Positions 27,036 through 34,609 of a stretch of DNA of 58,040 bases are shown here, in pieces. Position 1 is the stretch's first letter; the number at the start of each line of letters is the position of its first letter. The position numbers were made by a program, and so were the translations under genes. Below the pieces are notes generated by a model, which saw only the letters and a program-made list of their open reading frames with translations, made no database searches and had not been told where the DNA came from. This stretch comes from an uncultured Anaerobiospirillum sp. GTDB lineage: Bacteria > Pseudomonadota > Gammaproteobacteria > Enterobacterales > Succinivibrionaceae. The stretch lies in NCBI GenBank assembly GCA_944390115.1, contig CALXOW010000017.1, positions 1-58,040 of the forward strand, in the 5' to 3' direction.

Positions 27036-28027
27036 TCACTGGGGGCGCGGGCTTTATCGGCTCCAACTTTGTCCCCTACTTCTGCCGTAAGTATCCCCAG
27101 TACTACGTAGTCAACCTGGACAAGCTCACCTATGCAGGCAACCTCGACAATCTTAGAGACTGCATTGGCCTACCAAACTACGAATTTGTCCAAGGTGATA
27201 TCTGTGATGCCGACCTCTTAACCGAGCTCTTCTATCGCTATGACTTTAGAGGCGTAATTCACTTTGCCGCCGAAAGCCACGTTGACAATTCCATTACTGG
27301 CCCAAAAATCTTTGTAACCACCAATGTTGAAGGTACCTTTAACCTCCTGGCAGCAGCCTATGCGCATTGGATGAATGGCCCCCATCAAGTGAAACCTGGC
27401 TATGAGCAGTGCCGTTTTCACCACATTTCTACCGATGAGGTTTACGGCACCTTAGGATCTGAAGGCTTTTTCACCGAAACTACCCCCTACGCTCCTAACT
27501 CACCTTACTCTGCGAGCAAAGCCAGCTCGGACTTCATGGTGCGCGCCTACTACCACACCTACGGATTGAACGTCACGACCTCCAACTGCTCCAACAACTA
27601 TGGCCCAAAACAGCATCGTGAAAAGCTCATTCCTAAGACTATTGAGAATTGCCTAAATGAGCAGCCTATCCCAATTTATGGCAATGGCCTTAATGTGCGG
27701 GACTGGCTCTACGTAGGCGATCACTGCCGCGCTATCGACCAAATCTTTCACCAAGGCCGTGCCGGCGAAACCTACAATGTAGGCGGGCGCAACGAGCAAA
27801 ACAACTTACATTTAGTGCAAACCATCTGCACCATACTCGATAACAAATGCCCACGAGCCAACGGTCTTAGCTACAAAGAGCTCATCACCTACGTTACTGA
27901 TCGCCCCGGCCATGACCTACGTTACGCCATCGATCCAAGTAAGATTGAGCGTGAATTAGGCTGGCGCGCAGAAACACCATTTGAAGCGGGCTTACAGCAA
28001 ACCATAGAATGGTACTGGCAACGCTAA
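27017..28027 (+). CDS. rfbB: dTDP-glucose 4,6-dehydratase
   Basis: RfbB (RmlB) is the NAD-dependent enzyme converting dTDP-glucose to dTDP-4-keto-6-deoxyglucose. The 336-residue protein has AILITGGAGFIGSNF at its start, HFAAESHVDNSI, HHISTDEVYGTLG (with the TDE catalytic triplet), PYSASKASSD (Tyr and Lys) and NCSNNYGPKQ. The first convincing start is GTG at 27017, directly before the Rossmann strand and inside the end of rfbD, suggesting translational coupling. It is the last gene of the rhamnose set. Confidence 0.95.
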   Translation: MSQAILITGGAGFIGSNFVPYFCRKYPQYYVVNLDKLTYAGNLDNLRDCIGLPNYEFVQGDICDADLLTELFYRYDFRGVIHFAAESHVDNSITGPKIFVTTNVEGTFNLLAAAYAHWMNGPHQVKPGYEQCRFHHISTDEVYGTLGSEGFFTETTPYAPNSPYSASKASSDFMVRAYYHTYGLNVTTSNCSNNYGPKQHREKLIPKTIENCLNEQPIPIYGNGLNVRDWLYVGDHCRAIDQIFHQGRAGETYNVGGRNEQNNLHLVQTICTILDNKCPRANGLSYKELITYVTDRPGHDLRYAIDPSKIERELGWRAETPFEAGLQQTIEWYWQR

Positions 28028-28057
28028 CACTCACTCACTCACTAATTACAATTATAT

Positions 28058-28106
28058 GTTGACTATAATTTCATAAAATTATTTTAATTTACAGGTTATA
28101 GTCAAC
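28058..28106. repeat. 11-bp inverted repeat after rfbB
   Basis: GTTGACTATAA (28058-28068) and TTATAGTCAAC (28096-28106) form a perfect inverted repeat with a 27-base AT-rich loop, followed by a T-rich stretch. It may end the rfb transcript or be the footprint of a small element; a CACT tandem repeat lies just upstream at about 28028-28043. Confidence 0.5.
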
Positions 28107-28186
28107 GTATTTTTATATATATATCAAATACAATTAACAAAATTTTACTACAACAAACCTCAGTATAATTACCAAAATCAGTTATT

Positions 28187-29035
28187 ATGAAACCAATCTT
28201 AATTATTGCACATATTTATTACTTAGCACAATGGTCACAAATAAAAGCAACTATAGACAATATGCTAGATTTTGCTCATGACATCTATATCACGTCACCT
28301 CACGATAACGAAGAGTTCAAGCAGAGCGTTTATACATCTTTTCCACAAGCTAAACTCATTAAAGTTGGCAACATTGGTTACGACATATATCCCTTTATAA
28401 GGGTAATTAACCAAATCAATCTATCAAACTATAGCTATATAGTTAAACTTCATACAAAGCGAGATATTGATCACAATGTATTTGCTAGCAACGAATGGCG
28501 CTTAGCACTAATGCAATTTGCTCAATCAAAAAACATTTTTTCCAAGCATATATCGCATCTAGAAAGCCATCAGCAAGCAGGCATGTTATCATGCTACAAA
28601 ACAATCGTCACCTCTAACTACGATCCAGATAAGGCTGCCAGTATATTTTTAGAAAAATTTATAACTCAACATAATTGGCCTATTCTACCATACCGCTTTG
28701 TTGCAGGGACAATGTTTATTGTTCGTGCCAATATTTTACAATCTTTACAAAACTTAAAGTTAACATCAGAAAATTTCGACGAAGCTAACAATCATAAGTC
28801 CGGCTTCGCTCATATGGTCGAGCGATTGTTTGGCTATTTAGTTTACAAAGATGGCTATCAACTGCAAGATATAATAGCACCTAAAATATTACAAAGTTTC
28901 TTCTTCAATTTCCTTCTGCGTTACCCAAATTTTTATCGCAGACATACAGTCGGAAAAGGTCGTCTTGTTATAAAAATAATGGGATTACGTGTTTATATGT
29001 CAAGACGCGGTCGACTTCCTCCTGAGCAAAAATAG
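28187..29035 (+). CDS. RgpF-like rhamnan synthesis protein
   Basis: Proteins of the rhamnan synthesis F family take part in building rhamnose-containing polysaccharides. The 282-residue product has the family's ordered motifs: an opening ILIIAHIYYLAQWSQIK, a YDIYPFIRVI segment where relatives have a GRDxxP motif, YSYIVKLHTKRD, WRLALM, and FVAGTMFIVRANIL followed by GFAHMVERLFGYL. It is shorter than many RgpF proteins, which carry extra domains. Codons and spacers are very AT-rich. Its place right after the dTDP-rhamnose genes supports a role in transferring or modifying rhamnose. Confidence 0.8.
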   Translation: MKPILIIAHIYYLAQWSQIKATIDNMLDFAHDIYITSPHDNEEFKQSVYTSFPQAKLIKVGNIGYDIYPFIRVINQINLSNYSYIVKLHTKRDIDHNVFASNEWRLALMQFAQSKNIFSKHISHLESHQQAGMLSCYKTIVTSNYDPDKAASIFLEKFITQHNWPILPYRFVAGTMFIVRANILQSLQNLKLTSENFDEANNHKSGFAHMVERLFGYLVYKDGYQLQDIIAPKILQSFFFNFLLRYPNFYRRHTVGKGRLVIKIMGLRVYMSRRGRLPPEQK

Positions 29036-29047
29036 AAAAAGAAAATA

Positions 29048-29085
29048 ATAAAACCCGGCGCTCAGCTAGGAGATCCGGGTTTTAT
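29048..29085. terminator. bidirectional intrinsic terminator
   Basis: ATAAAACCCGG (29048-29058) and CCGGGTTTTAT (29075-29085) form a perfect 11-bp stem with flanking A and T runs, between the convergent RgpF-like gene and the periplasmic binding protein gene. It can serve both strands. Confidence 0.88.
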
Positions 29086-29133
29086 GAAGGAGGCAATCCA
29101 GAGAATGCCACCTAAAATACGTACTTAACGCAA

Positions 29134-30267
29134 TTACTTAGCAGCTTGAGCACGGGCAGCAGCATCGTCAATGGAGAGCTTAGCAGCAGCGGCCTTTAAC
29201 TCATCCAGCGACATAGCAGCTAAAGCCTTGATTTCCTCAGCATTGTAAGGAAGGGCCTGCTCGAAGTACTTGTCGTAATCGCCATAATCCTCTGGCGAGG
29301 ATACGAACAGATAAGGGAAGGTCAGGTCGATGAATTGACCCGAGTAATCACCTTCGGACTTAACTGCGTTGTAAACCAGCATTAAGGCATAGAGTGGATC
29401 GCAGTAGTGACCACCCGATTGACCAGCCATCGAGCCGTTCTTTAAACGCTCGCCTAAATCAGGTAAGAAGTCAGTCGAAACTACAGCGATGTCGTTGATC
29501 TTACCGGCACGCTCAACAGCAGCAACAGCACCTAATAATGGGTCACCACCACCACCAGCTGGGATTAAAGCGTCCAAGCTTGGATCAGCAGCCATTAAAG
29601 CCTCAGCAGCCTTGGAACCACCCTCAGAGGAAGTACCAGCATACTGTGGCTCAGATAACTTGGCTTGATCATCTGGGTGAGCCTTATTCCACTTCTCTAC
29701 ACCAGCACGATAGCCTTCCCAACGGCCCAGCCAAGTAGCATCACCTTGCTCCCAGCCAATCAGACCGATATTGCGGCATCCCTTCTCTAACAGGATGTTA
29801 ACTAAGGCTTCACCGTTAGCAGGCTCGTCTTCGTGAACAGCACCTACGAAGTATGGCGACGACTCAGCCATCTTGTAGATCTGAGGGTTAGCACTCTGGG
29901 AGATAATGCGATAGAACTGAGCTAAATAGACTTCGTTGTCGTTGCAGGTCTTAATGGCCGAAACCATTTCAGTATCAGCAGAGTTGCAAACGATGATGCC
30001 TTGGCAGCCAGCAGCAACTAACTGCTCAATCGAAGCAGTAACACGCTCCGAAACGTGGCCTTGGTCAACGTATTGGAGTTCGATGTCTAAGGCATCAGCG
30101 GCGGCATCAAGCATACGCTTACTGTCAGAGCCTAATACATCGGTCGAGGACCAAATCGAAACACCAATCTTGATGTCATCAGCAGCAAAGGCCGACGAGC
30201 TTACAGCGCCAACAGTAGTAGCAAGAGCGATAGCACTGACCGCTTGGCACAGCTTCTTTAACTTCAT
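29134..30267 (-). CDS. periplasmic sugar-binding protein (orphan ABC substrate-binding protein)
   Basis: The 377-residue protein has a signal peptide (KLKKLCQAVSAIALATTV through ASA-type cleavage near AFA-ADD) and the fold of ribose/galactose-type binding proteins. After the signal come IKIGVSIWSSTDV, VAAGCQGIIVCNSADTE, the hinge-side RNIGLIGWEQGDATW, LDALIPAGGGGDPLL and VVSTDFLPDLGERLKNGSM. The C-terminal 40 residues are Ala- and Lys-rich. No permease or ATPase gene is adjacent, so it must work with a transporter encoded elsewhere or in chemosensing. The ligand is unknown. ATG 30267 is chosen because it begins the signal peptide. Confidence 0.85.
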   Translation of the reverse strand: MKLKKLCQAVSAIALATTVGAVSSSAFAADDIKIGVSIWSSTDVLGSDSKRMLDAAADALDIELQYVDQGHVSERVTASIEQLVAAGCQGIIVCNSADTEMVSAIKTCNDNEVYLAQFYRIISQSANPQIYKMAESSPYFVGAVHEDEPANGEALVNILLEKGCRNIGLIGWEQGDATWLGRWEGYRAGVEKWNKAHPDDQAKLSEPQYAGTSSEGGSKAAEALMAADPSLDALIPAGGGGDPLLGAVAAVERAGKINDIAVVSTDFLPDLGERLKNGSMAGQSGGHYCDPLYALMLVYNAVKSEGDYSGQFIDLTFPYLFVSSPEDYGDYDKYFEQALPYNAEEIKALAAMSLDELKAAAAKLSIDDAAARAQAAK

Positions 30268-30648
30268 AGAGACCCCACTTAACAATCCTGTAAGCCCACA
30301 GAGCCAAGTGCGCCAGCACTTACGCTCCGTGATTAGTTTGGCTAATAGTAATGAAAAGAATGTCGCTAAAGGGCTTTGTAGATCTCATTTTTGGGAAAAG
30401 GTGCCGCCCCAAAAGTTCCTTTTGTCCAAAATTGTGAGCTAAATCGTAATTTGCAAACGTGTGCGTTATCACGACACCAAATAAAACTCCCAAAAGAGCC
30501 CACAAATGTGGCATTTATCGAAGGATAGAACGCTCAGCTAGCGCAACTTACGTAAACGCTTACAGAAAGAGCATCTCACAGCAAGCCCCACAGGCTAGTC
30601 AAAAATGCTAACATCGCGCCATGACAAGAATGAAAAGGAATGACCTCT
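30268..30648. other. 381-bp divergent spacer
   Basis: No gene is seen between the binding-protein gene and ispF. GTAAACGCTTAC (30552-30563) is a near-palindrome with a central CG, like operators of LacI/GalR-type regulators; which neighbour it would control is unclear. AAAAGGA at about 30633-30639 is the ribosome-binding site that decides the ispF start. Confidence 0.35.
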
Positions 30649-31140
30649 ATGGATTGCCTCTTTAAAGTAGGACATGGTTTTGATGTCCATCGTTTCGGCG
30701 GGGAAGGTCCCTGCACTTTAGGCGGCGTTAAGGTGCCTTATGAGCGTGGACTGATCGCCCACTCCGATGGCGATGTGGTGCTGCACGCTCTGTGCGATGC
30801 TCTGTTAGGCGCCGTAGCCCTAGGTGATATCGGAGAGCTCTATCCTGACAATGACGACGCATTCTTAGGCGTTGATAGCCGCAAGTTGCTGCGCGACACT
30901 TATCTCCGAGTCAAAGAGCATGGCTTTGTGATCGGCAACGTCGATATTACGGTTATGGCCCAAGAGCCCAAGCTCAAGCCATATAAGGAGCAGATGCGCG
31001 CCTGCATTGCCCAAGATCTTGAATGCGACATTGCTCAGGTGAGCGTCAAAGCCACCACCACTGAAAAGCTCGGATTTGTCGGACGCAAAGAAGGCATTGC
31101 CTGCGAAGCTGTGGCCTTGCTGCAACGCCTCCAAGGTTAA
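30649..31140 (+). CDS. ispF: 2-C-methyl-D-erythritol 2,4-cyclodiphosphate synthase
   Basis: IspF cyclises CDP-ME-2-phosphate to MEcPP in the isoprenoid pathway, two steps after IspD. The 163-residue protein shows the metal-binding [37 protein letters not shown] and [13 protein letters not shown]. An ATG at 30640 is directly abutted by the ribosome-binding site AAAAGGA, so 30649 is preferred. In E. coli ispF follows ispD directly; here it is 26 kb away. Its new neighbour 23 bases downstream is a heptosyltransferase-like gene. Confidence 0.95.
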   Translation: MDCLFKVGHGFDVHRFGGEGPCTLGGVKVPYERGLIAHSDGDVVLHALCDALLGAVALGDIGELYPDNDDAFLGVDSRKLLRDTYLRVKEHGFVIGNVDITVMAQEPKLKPYKEQMRACIAQDLECDIAQVSVKATTTEKLGFVGRKEGIACEAVALLQRLQG

Positions 31141-31163
31141 GCGCACAGTAGAGGAGCTTACTC

Positions 31164-32276
31164 ATGAGTCATAAGCCAAACGCATTCAAACGACTCAATC
31201 ACTGGCGCATCCGCAAAACCAGGGAGCTACGCAACTTCATTCAACGTGCTTGGTATCGTGCTGCTTACGAACAAAAACGCGTACGTCTGCCACTAAGCGA
31301 GCTCCCCAAGTGTCACAGCATCGCAATTATGATGCTCGGCACAGGCATTGGCGATGCGATCGTAGTATCCGGCTTTATCAGCGCTATGCGCCAAGCTGGG
31401 CGCAGCGTTCATTGTATTTGCAATCAGAAAACAGCCCAAATTCTCGAAGGCATGATTGAGAATGATGGGCTTCATGTACTGCCCGATAAGCCTTCCCGTC
31501 AGGACGTGCTAAGCCTCCAGCTTAACTTTGATGCCGTGGTACTAATATCTGACCCCGATAAAAACATCGGGCGCGATATGCGCGTACTCACAGCTATCAC
31601 TCACCGCTATGCCATAGGTTTTAACCAGAAAGATCTGCGTTTCTTTGATCTCAGCATCACACGCGACGAGCTTGGTTGCCACTGGATGGAACGGCTTAAG
31701 GATGCTGCCAGCCACTTGGGAGTTACGATCGAAGATTACCGGTACAACATCCACTTTAGTCCTGAGTGTCTAAGTGCGGTCAATCATTTCACCCAAGAGC
31801 TCGGTGCACCAGGTTTTGTCCTGTTCAATCCGATTGCCTCAGATAAATTCCGTTGTTTAGCGCCCGAGGTAGTGCGCAGCACCATTGACTACCTCACACA
31901 CAACAGTTCGCACCGTGTCGTGGTCTTCAATGTCACAGATGCTGCGCTCCGCCATGACTATCCTCAAGTAATTTTCAGCCCGTTTGCTGAGCTTGATCGT
32001 TGCCTTGCGCTCGTAGGCCGCTGTGCATGTCTCATCACCGTCGATACTTCTTTTGTTCATGCCGCGCGCTTCTTTGAAGTTCCTTTGATCGCTATCTACA
32101 ACAACCGTCTATCCTTTGGTCGTTACGATAATAATGTGCAGTGGGGTCCAGGTTACGCTAAGGCGCTCCAAGTATTCTCCTTAGATCATGACCAGACTGA
32201 AACCGGCGACGATCTGCGGCGGCTGCCATTTGAAGTACTCAAACAAGCCTTGGAGCAATATCCGGCTGTACACTAA
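31164..32276 (+). CDS. glycosyltransferase family 9 (heptosyltransferase-like)
   Basis: Family 9 enzymes add heptoses to the LPS inner core at the cytoplasmic face of the membrane. The 370-residue protein has a basic N-terminal extension (about 1-45), then AIMMLGTGIGDAIVVSG (the N-terminal GT-B strand and acceptor loop), GFVLFNPIASDKFRCL at the start of the second domain, and LITVDTSFVHAARFFEVPL, equivalent to the donor-binding motif VDTGxxHxAxxxxxP. Which heptose or other sugar it transfers cannot be told. It overlaps no neighbour and is probably co-transcribed with ispF. The remnant at 19000-19405 resembles its N-terminal part. Confidence 0.85.
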   Translation: MSHKPNAFKRLNHWRIRKTRELRNFIQRAWYRAAYEQKRVRLPLSELPKCHSIAIMMLGTGIGDAIVVSGFISAMRQAGRSVHCICNQKTAQILEGMIENDGLHVLPDKPSRQDVLSLQLNFDAVVLISDPDKNIGRDMRVLTAITHRYAIGFNQKDLRFFDLSITRDELGCHWMERLKDAASHLGVTIEDYRYNIHFSPECLSAVNHFTQELGAPGFVLFNPIASDKFRCLAPEVVRSTIDYLTHNSSHRVVVFNVTDAALRHDYPQVIFSPFAELDRCLALVGRCACLITVDTSFVHAARFFEVPLIAIYNNRLSFGRYDNNVQWGPGYAKALQVFSLDHDQTETGDDLRRLPFEVLKQALEQYPAVH

Positions 32277-32411
32277 AAGCCCTTTCGCAAATTCCGAAAC
32301 TTATGCCCGCAGGCACCAACGCACTCGTTTTGCCCCCAACAAGCGCACACGCGGCGTCAGTACACTTGGTCAAAGTCATATCTACGCCAACAAGCTATAG
32401 TACAGGTAACT

Positions 32412-32463
32412 AAAAAGCCCCACGCTTAGAGCGTCAAATAAGGTTGCGCTCTCAGCGTGGGCC
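32412..32463 (-). terminator. intrinsic terminator of the acyltransferase gene
   Basis: On the minus strand GCCCACGCT...AGCGTGGGGC with inner complementary GAGAGCGC/GCGCTCT-like arms is followed by TTTTTAG. It directly follows the stop of the acyltransferase at 32468 and could also stop the GT9 transcript from the other side. Confidence 0.75.
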
Positions 32464-32467
32464 ATTA

Positions 32468-34381
32468 TTAGTCCTGAGTAACAGCAAGCTGCTCCAAAAG
32501 GTAGGATCCCACAATCGCAGCTCCTGCCAACGATAGGTGGGCCCCGTCGCTAAAGACCAATAACTCCTCATCAGTGATTACGCGGCACAAGCCATCACGG
32601 CACAAAGCTTCGTTGGGATCGATGAAGTGCAGATTGGAGCGCTGCTCACAGATTGAACGCAAGAACTGATTGATTAGGTTAGGTAAAGTAAAGTCAGCTG
32701 CGATTATATGAGGACAATCTAAGGAGCTGAAAATATCCCGTATCAATGGATGACGACTATTTTTGAGCAAGATACAATCTTCGCCTACGCGCGGATCGAC
32801 GATAGGCAAACCAATAAGATAAAAATCTTTACTCTGATAGTGATCTACTAAATCAAGCACTCCAGCTATCACCGCTTGCTTGCGCTGTTCTTGCTCCTGT
32901 GGTTGTGCACCATATTGAACACCTAAGTTGCAGTTCAACAAGTAGTTACGCCAATTGTGACCTATCACTACCTTAGACGCGCTAGTCTGAGCTAAAACCC
33001 GACTATAGTTCTCAAAGTAAATTTGGTACTCACTATCAGGCAATTTCTTAAAAACCGGCCATACATGCACATTATTAAACTGCATTTGGCCGTCAGAGAA
33101 AACACCTACAAACGGTATTTTCTGCTGATTTAAGTAATTAGCATACTGCCGAATATAAGAGTCTCCAATCAGCATTACTTTATCTGTACCAGGCGTCGTA
33201 CCATGATAGATGGAACCAAACTCAGGAATATCTCTGCCACCATAATAGGTCTCATGATAACTCTTGCCTCCCAAATAGTTATCATTAAAGTAGGTTGCGC
33301 CATCATAGCGTACTCCCACTTGCCCCAAAGCCCCTGTTGCCACATAAATGATCATAATTGCCCAATGCCAGCTGCGCTTTGTTTCGATCAAATGATAGGA
33401 CAAGACAGAATAGGCAAGGATGAAACCGCTCAACAAGACAAAATGGTGCAACAATCCTAATTTGCTACAAATACTGATCACCGGCCAATGAATAAGATAC
33501 ATCGAGTAAGAGATCTTACCGATGTACTGCATGACCACATTGGACAACAATGAACGTTCGACCTTAAGACACAGCAGCAGTGCACTAGCAACTACCCCAG
33601 GCAATACCTGCCAGGCTTCCCATCCCTGCATCGGCTCGGCCAATGCCATATTCAAGAAGATCACCAATAAAGCTGTAACTTCAAGAAACAGTGAAAGCGG
33701 AGGATTGAATTTGAGCGGAGGTAGAGTAAAGATGATGCCGCCAATCAAAAGTTCCCAAGCACGGGTGTAGAGCATGAAATAGGACTTATTGTCCGTCAGC
33801 ACGAAAGATGTGCCCAAACTCACGATAAAGAGCGCGGCTATGAAATGTGGCAGGGTTCGCAGCGAACAGAACTTAGCCCAAGCCCAGAGCAACAGTGGAT
33901 AAACTAGGTAAAACTGCCACTCCACAGAGAGCGACCAAGTATGAAGTAAAGACTTATTGACTGCAGCATCAGCAAAATAGCCTTGATCACGTGCAAACCA
34001 GAAGTTGCTGATAAAGAGCAAGGCCCGCATGACTTCGCGGCAGCTCTCTTCATATACATAGGGCGGTTGAATCACGAACCCAACCAGCAAGACCAAGACG
34101 CAGACAGCTAACAAAGCCGGACAGATACGTGAGGCACGCCTTTTCCAGAAGTCCCAAACGCTAAAAGTGCCTGCTTGAAGTCGTCTCACTATGATCGCAG
34201 TCATAAGGAAGCCTGAGATCACAAAGAAGATATCAACTCCTATATAGCCGCCACCAAAGTAGTCAAAACTGGAGGATGTCCCCTTAAGATACGAGAACAT
34301 ATGAAAGAGCAATACCGCTAAAACAGCGACAGCTCTCAGCCCATTAATATCTTGTCGAAAATTGTTAGTGTTCATAGGCAT
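32468..34381 (-). CDS. acyltransferase family 3 protein with C-terminal SGNH domain
   Basis: The 637-residue inner-membrane protein fits the OafA-like class that O-acetylates surface polysaccharides. The N-terminal 360 residues have about ten membrane segments and AT3 landmarks: FRQDINGLRAVAVLAVLLFH with the catalytic-type His, YIGVDIFFVISGFLM, RRASRICPALL and LLHTWSLSVEWQFY. After a linker, the periplasmic SGNH domain has LIGDSYIRQYANYL (nucleophile Ser) and SDGAHLSLAGA (Asp-x-x-His). The gene has no homopolymer tract. The start is either ATG 34381 or ATG 34375. Its paralog lies directly upstream. Confidence 0.9.
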   Translation of the reverse strand: MPMNTNNFRQDINGLRAVAVLAVLLFHMFSYLKGTSSSFDYFGGGYIGVDIFFVISGFLMTAIIVRRLQAGTFSVWDFWKRRASRICPALLAVCVLVLLVGFVIQPPYVYEESCREVMRALLFISNFWFARDQGYFADAAVNKSLLHTWSLSVEWQFYLVYPLLLWAWAKFCSLRTLPHFIAALFIVSLGTSFVLTDNKSYFMLYTRAWELLIGGIIFTLPPLKFNPPLSLFLEVTALLVIFLNMALAEPMQGWEAWQVLPGVVASALLLCLKVERSLLSNVVMQYIGKISYSMYLIHWPVISICSKLGLLHHFVLLSGFILAYSVLSYHLIETKRSWHWAIMIIYVATGALGQVGVRYDGATYFNDNYLGGKSYHETYYGGRDIPEFGSIYHGTTPGTDKVMLIGDSYIRQYANYLNQQKIPFVGVFSDGQMQFNNVHVWPVFKKLPDSEYQIYFENYSRVLAQTSASKVVIGHNWRNYLLNCNLGVQYGAQPQEQEQRKQAVIAGVLDLVDHYQSKDFYLIGLPIVDPRVGEDCILLKNSRHPLIRDIFSSLDCPHIIAADFTLPNLINQFLRSICEQRSNLHFIDPNEALCRDGLCRVITDEELLVFSDGAHLSLAGAAIVGSYLLEQLAVTQD

Positions 34382-34553
34382 GATGCAATATCATTACCGC
34401 AATACCATTAAATTGTTGGCTGATATGTTAAGGGCTAATTATGACAATATTCAATATTTAGAAAATGCTAAGTGATTTTAACCACAAAAGAGATATCATC
34501 TATAACGCCGCATTAATACTGCAGCACAGCTTAACCCAAATATTCAAACAATC

Positions 34554-34588
34554 AAAAAACCTTTCTGCATTAACACAGAAAGGTTTTT
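34554..34588 (-). terminator. intrinsic terminator of the second acyltransferase
   Basis: AAAAAACCTTTCTG (34554-34567) and CAGAAAGGTTTTT (34576-34588) form a 13-bp stem with an 8-base loop and T-rich end on the minus strand. It shows that the two acyltransferase genes are separate transcription units. Confidence 0.88.
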
Positions 34589-34609
34589 AGCTAAAATGAA
34601 AAGCAAAAG

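Noticed and set aside
30466-30490. Possible CRP site upstream of the sugar-binding protein gene
   Set aside because: TGTGC and TCACG half-sites are four bases apart instead of six, so it does not fit the consensus.
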